Shown here piece after piece: positions 25,724 through 36,079 of a stretch of DNA of 64,000 nt. A program made the translations under genes and the position numbers. The DNA is taken from the NCBI RefSeq assembly GCF_000633635.1, contig NZ_AYPQ01000001.1, forward strand, positions 840,820-904,819. The letters run 5' to 3'. The notes below the pieces were generated by a model. It was not told the DNA's origin, searched no databases, and saw only the letters and a program-made list of their open reading frames with translations. The stretch is from Enterococcus crotali. Its GTDB lineage: Bacteria; Bacillota; Bacilli; Lactobacillales; Enterococcaceae. The number at the start of each line of letters is the position of its first letter. Position 1 is the first letter of the stretch.

Positions 25724-27697
25724 TCAACATTCCCTCCTTTTCAAACAAGCTATCAGTTCTTCCACACTTTGACTTTGGATGATCTGTTCAACACGCTCTT
25801 TTGAATCGATTCTGTCATATAAAGCTGAAACTAAGTCTTTTGCTATGACCATATCCTTTTCTGCAATTGCTATGGTGACGATCAGACGAACCTGATTGAC
25901 TCCCCACTGAATCGGTTGCTTAGTCGTCATAAAAGATAACTTCGTTGCTTTAACTGTATCTGGTGCCCCGTGTGGAATCGCTACTCCACTAACAATACTG
26001 GTATTACCTAGCTCTTCCCTTTGAGCTATTGACTCTTTAAATCCTTCATTCACCAACCCTAATTCTTGATATTGTTGAATTAAATAGTCTAAAACCTCTT
26101 CTTTTTGATAAAAGTCTTGGTCTAAAAAAATTAATTCTTTTTGAATAAATGGGATCAAAGAGATTGTGCTATTTTCATTTGAATACGTAAACGTTTTTTC
26201 ATGTTCACTGATGTTGGATAAATAAGTTGCAATCATTGCCACTTCTTCTGCGGTGGGTAAAGCTGATACGTGAAGAACTGGAATTTTCTCCATTTCAAGT
26301 GGAATTGCGGCAATGATCAAGTCGATATCATCCACTGGATTTTCCAAGAGCTGTTTTTCTGTTCCAATTTCGACAACGACACTTGCAGGCAAGTTTTGTT
26401 TGATGCGATTAAAAATCAACTCAGATGTTGCTAATCCATTGCCACAAACAATCAGCACATGTTTCGTCAATTGAATTTTTTCAAAAGCAACTTGAAAATG
26501 AATCGTCAAAAAGGATACTTCATCTTCATTTAAAAAGAGTGAGTAGTATTTTTCAAAAACCACAGACGCAAATTGCGTTAAGGTGAACATCGTAGTGTAT
26601 TGCTTCTTTATACTATCCTTAAGTGGATTTCTCACATAAATATCATTTTTCAGTCTGTGGAGCATCGGCATGATATGGGCAATCAACGACTGAAATAGCT
26701 GCTCATCTTTATCCACTTGTACATCAAGCAAATGTGTCATATCATTGATCAAGGCATTCGTGACATCCTTCATTTTTTGATCCGTGGGTAGATCTGATAC
26801 TCCGGGCATAACACTGTGCGCAAACAATAATGAACATACATATTGGATATCATTTTTGGAAAAAAGGCACTTTAATTCTTGATTGATTTCTTCTGAGAAG
26901 TTTAGAGCAACCATGTAAAGCTGCATTTTCTGTAAATCCTTAAAAACAAACTCATTTTGTTTTTCCACATGATGTCCAGCTTTAAGCCTCGTTAGAAAAA
27001 TAATCAGGGACATTTTTAAAGAGTGAACAAAATAATCATTAAGTATTTTTCCGGTATGAATCATTATTTTTTCAATAAACTCGTGCACTAATTTAATGAT
27101 TTGTGGGTCGATAATTTCAGAAAGAAAATTCAAACTATCTTTTTGACTTTTTTCAGCATATGGATGGTATCTTTTGCTGTAGCGTATTAAATATTTCTTA
27201 TAGACTTTTTGAATCACCGTTTCTTTTTCCAAAGCATTCGTTTTACGTTCATGAAGTTCAAGAAGCTCAGTCTTTTTTAAATAATGTAGCACTTCATCCA
27301 TATCTTTTTTGATCGATTGTTTACTGACTAAAAATTGCGTTGCATAATCGTCATACGTTATTTTTTCATCGTAAAGTAAAATAGCTGAAATCATGCTCAA
27401 TTGCCGGTAAACAGGCGAAAATGCTTCCTCTTCTAACACAAGAATGCGATTTTGTTGCAGCATTCCTTTTAAACGTTCTTTTGCTTCCTTGGTTCCACTT
27501 AAATAAATTCCTTTTCTTGGCGCTCGATCAATCGTTAAGTCATTTTCACTAAGGTAAGCCTCAATATTTTTTAAGTCTCCATAGGTCGTCTTATTTGATA
27601 CAGAGAGCTTCTTACTGAAAAAGTTGGTTGCTTGATATTCTTGTTGCTGCAGTAGTAAACGAATCAACTCATTTTCTCGTTTTGTTCGTTTTTCCAT
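25724..27697 (-). CDS. PRD-containing transcriptional activator (MtlR/LicR type)
   Basis: A 657-residue multidomain regulator: N-terminal helix-turn-helix (about 1-60), a second HTH/Mga-like part, two PRD domains (about 180-400), a IIB-like domain with Cys in VLIVCGNGLATSELIF and a IIA-like domain with His in GVAIPHGAPDTVKATKLSF. Phosphorylation by HPr and the PTS partners tells it whether its sugar is being transported. It has a DNA-binding, not an RNA-binding, N-terminus. It heads the operon it presumably activates, and a palindrome just upstream of its promoter is the likely binding site. Confidence 0.9.
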   Translation of the reverse strand: MEKRTKRENELIRLLLQQQEYQATNFFSKKLSVSNKTTYGDLKNIEAYLSENDLTIDRAPRKGIYLSGTKEAKERLKGMLQQNRILVLEEEAFSPVYRQLSMISAILLYDEKITYDDYATQFLVSKQSIKKDMDEVLHYLKKTELLELHERKTNALEKETVIQKVYKKYLIRYSKRYHPYAEKSQKDSLNFLSEIIDPQIIKLVHEFIEKIMIHTGKILNDYFVHSLKMSLIIFLTRLKAGHHVEKQNEFVFKDLQKMQLYMVALNFSEEINQELKCLFSKNDIQYVCSLLFAHSVMPGVSDLPTDQKMKDVTNALINDMTHLLDVQVDKDEQLFQSLIAHIMPMLHRLKNDIYVRNPLKDSIKKQYTTMFTLTQFASVVFEKYYSLFLNEDEVSFLTIHFQVAFEKIQLTKHVLIVCGNGLATSELIFNRIKQNLPASVVVEIGTEKQLLENPVDDIDLIIAAIPLEMEKIPVLHVSALPTAEEVAMIATYLSNISEHEKTFTYSNENSTISLIPFIQKELIFLDQDFYQKEEVLDYLIQQYQELGLVNEGFKESIAQREELGNTSIVSGVAIPHGAPDTVKATKLSFMTTKQPIQWGVNQVRLIVTIAIAEKDMVIAKDLVSALYDRIDSKERVEQIIQSQSVEELIACLKRREC

Positions 27698-27710
27698 TTA
27701 TCACACCTCC

Positions 27711-27724
27711 GGAAAGCGCTTTCC
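27711..27724 (-). promoter_or_regulatory. cre site (CcpA) in front of the PTS operon
   Basis: GGAAAGCGCTTTCC is a perfect palindrome matching the cre consensus. It lies immediately downstream of the predicted transcription start and overlaps the edge of the ribosome site, so CcpA would block elongation when glucose is present. Confidence 0.85.
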
Positions 27725-27732
27725 ATAAATGA

Positions 27733-27761
27733 AGTATACGAATATTTTAATAGATAGTAAA
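27733..27761 (-). promoter_or_regulatory. Promoter of the PTS/aldolase operon
   Basis: On the minus strand TTTACT (27761-27756) and TATACT (27738-27733) are separated by 17 bases. The weak -35 suits an activator-dependent promoter. Confidence 0.7.
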
Positions 27762-27770
27762 TCATCTTCT

Positions 27771-27792
27771 AGTTCCACATTAATGTGGAACT
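27771..27792. promoter_or_regulatory. Operator palindrome of the PRD activator
   Basis: AGTTCCACATT and AATGTGGAACT form a perfect 22-bp palindrome centred about 55 to 60 bases upstream of the transcription start. It resembles MtlR-type operators (TTG.CACA....TGTG.CAA), which supports activator binding upstream of the -35 box. Confidence 0.7.
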
Positions 27793-27831
27793 CGTTATTA
27801 TGCTCGTTATTTTATGCATTAAGAAAGAAAC

Positions 27832-27870
27832 AAAAAACAGTATCGGGAATCATTTCCCCATACTGTTTAG
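27832..27870 (-). terminator. Intrinsic terminator of corA
   Basis: On the minus strand CTAAACAGTAT and ATACTGTTTTTTG flank an inner GGGGAA/TTCCC stem. The hairpin lies 16 bases after the CorA stop codon. Confidence 0.8.
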
Positions 27871-27885
27871 CGATTTGTCTCTCTA

Positions 27886-28791
27886 TTATTTTAAAATCAG
27901 ACGTAAGATAAATGATAAACCAAACCAACCGATCATACTTATACCAATGGCAATCACCCAGCCTAAAAGGTTATGTTCTAAAGGTAAAGGCATATTCATC
28001 CCAAAAAAGCCAGTTACTATTGTTGGAATTGTTAATAAAATAGAAAGGACAGTCAAAATTTTCATCGTATCATTCAAATTATTATTTAAAATATTATTAT
28101 ACGTACCAGATAATTGCTGTAAAACTTGTGCTGTTAACTGCGCCATTTCAACTAGTTGTTTTGCCTCGATCAATGTATCTTCCCACTGTTCTTTTTCAAC
28201 TTCATCCAACGATTGGAAAATCGCGTTCATTTTGATTTGTTTTAATAAAACCGCATTTTGTTTGGTCGCAGATATAAAATAAGCAACGCCTGTTTCTACA
28301 TCTGATAGCGCTAATAAATTCTTTTTAGTTGTTTTTTCTTTCAACATCGCATTAATATGATTTCGCTCTCGATTCATTTCTTCTATCACAGGGAAAAATT
28401 TGTCTGTAATCAAGAATAAGCTTGAAAATAAGAATTTAAACACAGAAATTTCTGGATTACTTTGTAGATACTTTTCCATATGTTGAGTAATATAAGCATT
28501 TGCATGATTCGTTATCGTCAATAATTGTTTATTTTTAATTAAAAATGTCATTGGTACAGCTTCATAGTGATTATCATTCTTTTTATTTTGCGGGACATTG
28601 TAAATCAAGATAAAAGCATCCAGTTCATTATCATACTCTATACGGGCCCGCTCATTTTTATCTAGTGCATAAGAGATAATCTCACTATCAATACCATATT
28701 GTTTATATAAATCCGAATCAGTTGCAATCTGATCGGAATCAATGTTGATCCAAATATTTTCACCCTTACCAAATTTTTTTTCCATTATCAT
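27886..28791 (-). CDS. CorA family divalent cation transporter
   Basis: A 301-residue CorA-type magnesium transporter. A long cytoplasmic alpha/beta and helical N-terminal domain (1-240) is followed by two membrane helices, with the diagnostic GMN motif at the end of the first (FFGMNMPLP). It forms a pentameric channel for Mg2+ or related ions. AGGAGG precedes the ATG at 28791 by seven bases. It is monocistronic. Whether it carries Mg2+, Co2+ or Zn2+ cannot be told. Confidence 0.9.
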   Translation of the reverse strand: MIMEKKFGKGENIWINIDSDQIATDSDLYKQYGIDSEIISYALDKNERARIEYDNELDAFILIYNVPQNKKNDNHYEAVPMTFLIKNKQLLTITNHANAYITQHMEKYLQSNPEISVFKFLFSSLFLITDKFFPVIEEMNRERNHINAMLKEKTTKKNLLALSDVETGVAYFISATKQNAVLLKQIKMNAIFQSLDEVEKEQWEDTLIEAKQLVEMAQLTAQVLQQLSGTYNNILNNNLNDTMKILTVLSILLTIPTIVTGFFGMNMPLPLEHNLLGWVIAIGISMIGWFGLSFILRLILK

Positions 28792-28939
28792 ATGAAAACC
28801 TCCTAATTATAAATACATACTGGGTTCCAATCCCCCTTGATAGAAAAAAGTTTATAGTCTCAGGGCTTATTTATTATCTTATTTTTTGAAAACGAGAACA
28901 TGCAACCTGATAAGGTTATTTACAAGCAAAGAAATCTTC

Positions 28940-29368
28940 TTATTTCTCTTCAAAGTTCTTTCTAGCTTTCATTATGTTGCTTTCCAGTTGTTCTTGTTCT
29001 TCTTTAGTCAACCCATTACGAACTTTCTTATCTAACTGTTCAAAAATTAGATTGACTTGTTCAACCAACTGCTTACCTTCATCAGTAAGGAAAATATTTT
29101 TCTGTCGCTCGTTGTCTTTAGGTATTTTGCGATAAATCAGATTTCGTTCTTCTAAGCCTTTTAAAATATTTGTGACTGTTGCTTGTTTTTTACCTAAATA
29201 ATCTGCTATTTCTCGTTGAATGGTTCCCGGATGAAGAAAAATGTAACTAAGACTACGGGCTTGTAAACTATTTAATTGTAATGTTTTCAATCTCGTCCCT
29301 ACATATGTTTGTTGTAGCATAGCTAGTAAATAAACTTTTTCTGCTAGACCGTCTCGATTTGAAATCAT
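28940..29368 (-). CDS. MarR family transcriptional regulator
   Basis: A 142-residue MarR regulator with the winged helix TIQREIADYLGKKQATVTNILKGLEERNLIYRKIPKDNERQ and the typical DERQ-like turn. It has no partner gene that is clearly cotranscribed. A 12-bp palindrome TAGTTTAAACTA lies 21 bases upstream of its start and probably mediates autorepression. The ligand is unknown. Confidence 0.88.
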   Translation of the reverse strand: MISNRDGLAEKVYLLAMLQQTYVGTRLKTLQLNSLQARSLSYIFLHPGTIQREIADYLGKKQATVTNILKGLEERNLIYRKIPKDNERQKNIFLTDEGKQLVEQVNLIFEQLDKKVRNGLTKEEQEQLESNIMKARKNFEEK

Positions 29369-29389
29369 TTCTCATCACCTCTTCCTTAA

Positions 29390-29401
29390 TAGTTTAAACT
29401 A
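29390..29401. promoter_or_regulatory. Probable MarR autoregulatory operator
   Basis: TAGTTTAAACTA is a perfect 12-bp palindrome just upstream of the MarR gene, followed by a related AAACAGTTT half. Location and symmetry suggest an operator. Confidence 0.5.
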
Positions 29402-29452
29402 AAACAGTTTATTTTACAACTATTTAAAAAGCATCTATTTATATATAAAAAG

Positions 29453-29491
29453 GTGAGCGAGATATAACTCTTCGAGTCATATCCCACTCAC
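29453..29491. repeat. Long imperfect hairpin between MarR and LacI genes
   Basis: GTGAGCGAGATATAACTC (29453-29470) pairs with GAGTCATATCCCACTCAC (29474-29491) with two mismatches. It lies downstream of the LacI stop and may be the terminator of the glucan operon or a dispersed intergenic element. The T-run is lacking. Confidence 0.45.
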
Positions 29492-29571
29492 ATGGAATCC
29501 GGATAAATGGCGGGAGCAAAAGCAATCCTTTCGGAAATGAACATCATTTTAGAATGTATTAGTTGCAAGCT

Positions 29572-30540
29572 TTAAGTCCTTTTAGAAAACGAGTCACCCT
29601 CAATAAAACTGGTATAAATATGTTCATCTTCGGTTTGTTCTCCAGCAATCAACTGAATAATTTTTTCAGCAGCCAACATCCCCCAACGGTGTTTAGAATA
29701 AGAAATCGTGGCTAAGCGTGGCTGTACAAAAGCGCTAATATCAATATTATCGAAACCAATCAAACGAATATCCCGACCTATTTTATAATTGGCTTCTTTC
29801 GCATATTTATAGATACCGATCGCCATCTCATCATTCAATGCAAAAATATCGACTGGCAATTCTGGTTGTTTCTCCATAATTTGTTTCGCTGCTCGATAGC
29901 CTGACGGCTCAGTAAAATCTCCTGAGACGATCTGATACTCAACACCGAAGCGCGCCAATTCCTTGATGCTTGCCTCTAAGCGCTCTTGTCCGTCATAACT
30001 TTTTTTAGGGCCTGAAACGATAAATATTTTTTTTGTTTGACTAGCTACTGCCTTCTCAATCGCTAACGTGGCCCCTCCTTTATTATCTAACAAAACCTTG
30101 CGGACGTTTTGATGGGTGATTACTCGGTCTAATATCACAAGAAAATGACCGCGATCCGCAAATTGCTCAATTTCTTGATTTTTAAAGGTCCAATCCAGTA
30201 CAATTGCCCCATCGATCATCCGTTCGGGAATAAATAGATGCGATTTATTGCCACTGCAGACAATCATTTCAAAGTCATGAGCTTCCAACCCTTTTTTGAT
30301 CCCATCAAGTAATTCACCATAAAAACTACCACCATAATCAGCAAGGTACACTCCAATAATATTCGTTTGTTGCCTTTTCAGCGTACGAGCAGCCATGTTA
30401 GGAACATAATCCAATTCATCTGCAATCGCTTGAATTCTTGCTCTAGTTGCTTCAGTGACTTTTGGACTACCGTTTAGTGCATAAGAAACAGTTGAAATTG
30501 AAACCCCTGCTTTTTTTGCAATTTCCTTGATTCCTACCAT
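29572..30540 (-). CDS. LacI family repressor of the glucooligosaccharide operon
   Basis: A 322-residue LacI/GalR regulator. Residues 2-24 (VGIKEIAKKAGVSISTVSYALNG) form the DNA-binding helix-turn-helix, VPNMAARTLK the hinge helix, and the remainder a periplasmic-binding-type sensor domain. It is the last gene of the operon it probably controls. Two palindromes with GAAACGTTTC cores flank the operon promoter and fit a LacI-family operator. The inducer is likely a beta-1,2-linked glucooligosaccharide. Confidence 0.88.
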   Translation of the reverse strand: MVGIKEIAKKAGVSISTVSYALNGSPKVTEATRARIQAIADELDYVPNMAARTLKRQQTNIIGVYLADYGGSFYGELLDGIKKGLEAHDFEMIVCSGNKSHLFIPERMIDGAIVLDWTFKNQEIEQFADRGHFLVILDRVITHQNVRKVLLDNKGGATLAIEKAVASQTKKIFIVSGPKKSYDGQERLEASIKELARFGVEYQIVSGDFTEPSGYRAAKQIMEKQPELPVDIFALNDEMAIGIYKYAKEANYKIGRDIRLIGFDNIDISAFVQPRLATISYSKHRWGMLAAEKIIQLIAGEQTEDEHIYTSFIEGDSFSKRT

Positions 30541-30553
30541 GTACGCTCATCTC

Positions 30554-33500
30554 CTAACAAAAAATATCTAGTTGGTTTTCTTTTTGATTTAAATGCGTTC
30601 TCAATTTATCTATAGAAACAATTAATCCACCTTGACGATATGGATTGCGTTCTCGCGTTGCGGCTAGTTCTTTACCATTCACTAAGATCATTTCTTTTGG
30701 ATCACCCAAATGAAAAATGATCGTTACTTCTTTACCTGCTATTTGATAAATCATCTCTAATCCGTCTAGTTCAATTGGCAATACTGGATCAAGCACCAGT
30801 TGCTCTTTATCTTCTCTGATCCCTAAAACATTCGACAGCAGTTGATTCATGTAAATACCTGGTCCACTGGAATAAATCCGCCAACCGCCTTTCACACCAA
30901 CACGCCCCTCTTTTAGTTGGCTAAACTGTTCCTGCGCATCATATCTGGTTTTGAAATCGCCGTCAGAGCTACTAAAGTAAGCATTTGCTTGGCGTATTTC
31001 AGCATTTTTGACATGTGTCTTGATTTGAATCGGGTTGATTCTGTTTAATGCTTGCCAAGTTTCCTCAACATGCCCTAGCTTAGCCATTGCCTCAGTATAA
31101 CGAATGTGGGCATGCACATATTGTAAACCAATTTCCCGACCAAAATTCGCTGCTTGTTCCGCTCGTTTAAAGTTTGTGCTTACACCGCCTCGATAAGTCG
31201 CCGGATGATTCATCAGACGAACACCATCTGGAAATTCTAAATATTCTTTTATAATACCATAATGGTGCTCAACTTGCTCAATCGTTAACAATTCAGCAAT
31301 TATACTACGAGTCATAGGCAGTAGACGATACTGGATTCCTGTCTTTTTGTCGGTTGGGTGAATCATTAATTCAACATGCTCGGTATCTTCCATGTAAACA
31401 AACCCTGGAATCGTTTCTGTTGATAACATGTATTTTTCAAAATCTGCTTTAATGTTTGCAGCTAGTTCCTGTAAATGCTCACCATAGACACTATCGATTT
31501 CTACAAGCAAACCAGATAGTTTTTCAACTACTTGATAGGTTAATGCCACAGTCCAGCTACTTGCCATATACTTTTTCAGTTTGTTGTCATACGGCTGTAG
31601 CGTATCATCCCAATCCCCATCGCTATAACAAGATAAATAGGTTCCTTGTAAGAATGATCTTCAATGAACTGAATTTCTTTTTTTACATGTTCAAGTAATG
31701 GATACGCTTCAGTTGTTTTTGTGAAAGTTATGCGGTCAGTATACGGAACTTTTTCTTTTAAAATCTCAAAATCTTTTGTTTTAGCCAAATAATCAGCTAT
31801 AATTTTCATCGGCCAGACTATGATATCGCCATGGCTCTCATCTGCTTTTTGCTTTTCATAGCGATCGAACATGAACCACTGCGGCCAATTTCCATCATCT
31901 TCAAATTGATTAGCATACACATTTTTGATGATCGAGCCCACAACTTCTGGTCGATTGACTGCAAAGAAATACTCTGTAGGTCCTTGGGACACATCTCTAG
32001 TTCCCCAAGCAGCACCGCCGTATTGTTCCAATCCGTGTGGTGAAAGATAGTGCACCAGCATATTATGTGTATACCATCGAGATAAAACATTCATTGATTC
32101 TACGGCTTCTGTTTTGTGGGAGAGTTGAAAGTTATTCAACAGTCCATTAACAAAGGCCAGATACTGAACATTTTCCTGTTCTTGAGTTGTTCTTATTACT
32201 TGAAACGGCGAGCCAGTGATGTTGCCTTGAATCTGCATCGAAAATCCTTGGCTTGCTTCAATAACAAATGTCGTTAGAACACCTTCTGATTGACTAGATA
32301 AAAACAATCGTTCGTCCGTCAATTCAAAAGGCTGATCAATTGCAAAATAATACGTCAAATCTGGATAATTTTCATGAATCACAGAATCAGTTGACGCTTT
32401 CACCGTAACCAACTGGCTTGTTTTCGTTACTTCGTATGCAGGTTCTTGCTCATCTGCATTCATTACTAGCTGATTCGTTACAGCAAAAGTACGTTTTATG
32501 CCCTTGAGACTCGTTACTTCTGTGCGAACTTCTCGTGTATCACACAAAGTAAAAGTTTTCACTATGATTATATCATCCTCTAATTTATAATACCATGCAG
32601 CATTGTTCAATCCCATCTCAAAGGCAGAGGGCATCGTTAGTATACGCCAATTTCCACCTTCTTTAATATAGATTCTTTGCCCTGATTGCTTCAAGATATT
32701 TAAAGAATTACGGCTATTACTCATTAATTTGTTCATCGATGTATTTCCCAAGACGATTTGAGAATTGAACAGACCGTACATATAAACTGTTGTACTCAGT
32801 ATGGGCTGTTCCACGCTTAATTCTGTTCCACTTAAAAGAATATGTCCATGCGCTCTTTCCATCGCAACTTCTTTTTCTTTCAAGACAACATGATGATAAT
32901 CCTGAGTAAAAAACGAAGCAACCTTACCATCGATTCGCTCAACTAAATGTTGATACGGAAACAGCTCAACTAATTCTTCTTCAGTAAATGTGTCTCCTGT
33001 AATTGGTGTACCTACTTTTTTTTCAATGCAAGTTCCTTTTCCATCAATTACTTCTTTTTTTAAGCTCTCATAACTTTTTTTGATATCTTCCCTCAAAACC
33101 AAAGGCTGTTTGATCACTGCTTCTTGATTTTTTAGCGGAGCGCCATAAAAAACTATGGTTGTTTCTTGTTCTGTTACGTTATATTTTTCTGTTTGCAAAG
33201 CAATATAAGCAAACTCATATTGGTAAACTTCATTTGCTAAAAAAGCTTGACTCAGAGCCTTCACTTGGTTTGTTTCTTTGTAATCACGTCCAAAAAATTG
33301 ATAGCCATCTGTCGAAAAACTGACGATTGGATTTAAACTACCTTGCTCAACAACCGGGAAATTGCCCTCTTGCGGTTGGTTTTGTCTAGACGAAATAACA
33401 ATACTTCCATTCTCTTTTGTTACATGATGATCCACATATTGTGACATATAGGCTTCGTTTGAACGAACAGCCCCGGTTGTTGCATTACCGATATCTTGAC

Positions 33501-33858
33501 CGTAGATGACATCGACTTTTTGCCCAGTTCCTGCTAATTCCACTTGCCAAAACCAAATGCCTGATTCTGCTACTTGAAAATCAACTCGATAGGTCACGTC
33601 TAAAAAATTTCCTTGCCAAGATATTTGCTCTTTGCCGATATAAAGTTGACTAGTTGCATTAGAACCAATCATCGGTACCGACTGAATGCCATTTTCATCG
33701 TGAACTCTTAAATAAAGCTGATTTAAACTACCATCTAACGCATTTCCATTTAGTTGATTGATCATTATATTTTCATGCAGGATTTCGTAAAGGTCGCCAT
33801 TTTCTAAAAAGGAGACCGTTGTTCCGTTATGCTTAAATAATTGCTTATTATGCGTCAT
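30554..33858 (-). pseudogene. GH94-type 1,2-beta-oligoglucan phosphorylase, frameshifted
   Basis: The large part (33858-31576) and the C-terminal part (31567-30554) together span 3305 bases; one added base near 31632-31640 yields a single 1101-residue enzyme reading EPIY then SCYSDGDWDDTLQPYDNK, which holds the GH94 catalytic aspartate region, and then MASSWTVALTYQ. Size, the motif AWGTRDVSQGPTEYF and the gene neighbourhood match the Listeria 1,2-beta-oligoglucan phosphorylase (SOGP). This enzyme converts beta-1,2-glucooligosaccharide plus phosphate to glucose 1-phosphate in the cytoplasm. The frameshift is real in this sequence; its biological reality is uncertain. Confidence 0.75.
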
Positions 33859-33872
33859 ATTTCTCTTCCCAT

Positions 33873-36023
33873 CTACTTTAATAATTTGAATGTTTTTGTT
33901 AATACATCTTTACTACTTGATCCGATCATTACATCAAACATTCCAGCATCACTGGTATTTTGTTGATTGCTATGAACATAACGTAACAATTCCTCGGTAA
34001 TTTTAAACTGGACGGTCTTTTTACCACGTGCAGGAATTAATACTTTTTCAAATCCTTTTAATTCTTTTACCGGGCGAACAACTTCACCGATTTGGTCTCG
34101 AATGTATAATTGAACCGTTTCTTCACCAGCGATGTCCGACTGATTTTCAATTGTAACGGTCGCTGTAATGGCTTCATTCAAGGTTAACTCGCTAGCATCT
34201 AGCTGCAAATCAGAATAAACAAATGTACTGTAGCTTAAACCAAAACCAAAGGGATATTTTGCAAAATTGGAAACATCCAAATATTTTGTTTCATATTTCT
34301 CTTGTGAGCCAGGTTTATACGGTCTACCTGTGTTATCGTAATTGTAATACACTGGCACTTGTCCTACCGTTTCAGGAAATGACATACTTAAACGCCCACT
34401 CGGATTGTATTCACCATATAAAATATCTGCTAAGGCTGCGCCGCCTTCGGTTCCTGGAAACCAAGCCTCTACGATCGCTTTTGCAGAATCGATCCCTTGA
34501 AGATCTAACGGTCGGCCATTGTAAAGCGTCACGATGAGATTATCATTTACAGCTTGTATCTCTTTGAATAAATCCAATTGAGCTTGAGGTAAGCGAATAT
34601 CACTACGACTTGAGGCTTCACCACTCATCCAGTCTTCTTCACCAAGAGCTAAGACGACTTTATCTGCCTTTTTAGCAAGAGAAACTGCTTCGTCAATCGC
34701 TGCTTGACTGGGTTCAAAATAATCAAACGCTTCTTTTCCAATCACATAATCTCCGCCAAGCTGAGCAACACCTTGTATCAGAGAAACCGCTTCTGCTTTT
34801 TCCCCTTGCCAAGACCAAACGCCTAAGACATCATTTGAAGCTGCTGCAGGTCCCACAATCGCCACTTTCTCTTGCTTAGATAACGGTAAACTATTTTCAT
34901 TTTTCAGCAAAACGATCGATTTTCTAGCAACTTCTCTAGCTGCTGCACGATGCTCTTTTGATAGGACAACTTCTTTTTCTAAAGCAACATCTGCTCCCCG
35001 ATGAGGATTTTCAAACAATCCTAGGTCATTTTTCAATGTCAAGATACGTAAAACAGCTTCATCCAATAGTGACTCGTCTACACTATTTTCTTCTATCAGT
35101 TCTTTCAAATTTTCTGTAAAACATGTCGTCATCATTTCAATATCAACACCTGCTTCAATCGCAAGTTGGGCCGCTTGTTTTTTGTCTTGGGCTACACCAT
35201 GAGGAATCAGCTCGATCACAGCTCCCCAATCAGAAATAACAACACCGTCAAAACCAAATTCTTTTCGTAATACCTCTCTAAATAGCCATTTATTTCCTGT
35301 TGCAGGAACTCCGTCAACTGTATTAAAGGATGTCATGACTAATTTAGCCCCTGCATCAAGAGCCGCTTGATAACTAGGTAGGTAACTCTCCCTTAGTTGT
35401 CTTTCCGACATATTTACAGTGTTGTAGTCACGCCCACCGATCGCTGCACCATATGCCGCAAAATGCTTGACACAAGCCGCCACACGAAAGAAATCATTTG
35501 TTAAATCTTCTCCTTGATAGCCTTTAACAAACGCTTCTGCAAAGCGACTATTTAAAAAAGGATCTTCACCCGTTGATTCCATGACACGTCCCCAGCGAGG
35601 GTCACGAACCAAATCAACCATCGGTGAAAACGTCACATGTAAACCAGACACTGCTGCTTCTTTTGCTGAGACTTCCGCCACTTTTTTAGCTGCCTCTAAA
35701 TCCCACGAACTGCCTAAACCAAGGGGAATTGGAAAGATCGTACGAAATCCATGAATAATATCAGCCATCAGAATCGTAGGAATCCCTAGCCGATTGTTCT
35801 CCATATAAGCTTTTTGTACCCGAATCGCTTCTTTTGCTCCTGAAATGCCGAGTGTTGTTCCAGCATTGTTGATGTCATCGTGGGTTAAACCAAGATTGGT
35901 CATGGGTCCTGTTTTTTCTTCTGCTTTTTCAGAATAGAATTCTGCTGCTAATTGCAAGAGTTGTCCTACTTTTTCATCTAATGTCATTTGCGTCAATAAT
36001 TCAATCAGTTGCTTTTGCTCCAT
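33873..36023 (-). CDS. GH3 family beta-glucosidase
   Basis: A 716-residue glycoside hydrolase family 3 enzyme without signal peptide, so cytoplasmic. It has the N-terminal barrel with KHFAAYGAAIGGRDYNTVNMS, the nucleophile Asp in GFDGVVISDWGAV (around residue 265), the C-terminal sandwich domain (IVGPAAASNDVLGVWSWQG, EEDWMSGEASSRSDI) and a fibronectin III-like end. It splits beta-glucosides; in the equivalent Listeria cluster the GH3 enzyme prefers sophorose and short beta-1,2-glucans. It lies between the phosphorylase and the ABC permeases. Confidence 0.9.
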   Translation of the reverse strand: MEQKQLIELLTQMTLDEKVGQLLQLAAEFYSEKAEEKTGPMTNLGLTHDDINNAGTTLGISGAKEAIRVQKAYMENNRLGIPTILMADIIHGFRTIFPIPLGLGSSWDLEAAKKVAEVSAKEAAVSGLHVTFSPMVDLVRDPRWGRVMESTGEDPFLNSRFAEAFVKGYQGEDLTNDFFRVAACVKHFAAYGAAIGGRDYNTVNMSERQLRESYLPSYQAALDAGAKLVMTSFNTVDGVPATGNKWLFREVLRKEFGFDGVVISDWGAVIELIPHGVAQDKKQAAQLAIEAGVDIEMMTTCFTENLKELIEENSVDESLLDEAVLRILTLKNDLGLFENPHRGADVALEKEVVLSKEHRAAAREVARKSIVLLKNENSLPLSKQEKVAIVGPAAASNDVLGVWSWQGEKAEAVSLIQGVAQLGGDYVIGKEAFDYFEPSQAAIDEAVSLAKKADKVVLALGEEDWMSGEASSRSDIRLPQAQLDLFKEIQAVNDNLIVTLYNGRPLDLQGIDSAKAIVEAWFPGTEGGAALADILYGEYNPSGRLSMSFPETVGQVPVYYNYDNTGRPYKPGSQEKYETKYLDVSNFAKYPFGFGLSYSTFVYSDLQLDASELTLNEAITATVTIENQSDIAGEETVQLYIRDQIGEVVRPVKELKGFEKVLIPARGKKTVQFKITEELLRYVHSNQQNTSDAGMFDVMIGSSSKDVLTKTFKLLK

Positions 36024-36079
36024 ATTTATTCACCTTTTCCTTTTTATTTGGAAGATACTCGTAGTTTTAACTTGAATTG

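Noticed and set aside
17321-29491. Hairpins at 17321 and 29453 as copies of one dispersed repeat
   Set aside because: Both contain GACTGGGA/GAGTGGGA-like arms near stop codons, but their similarity is too weak by eye to call a family; only a genome-wide search could decide.
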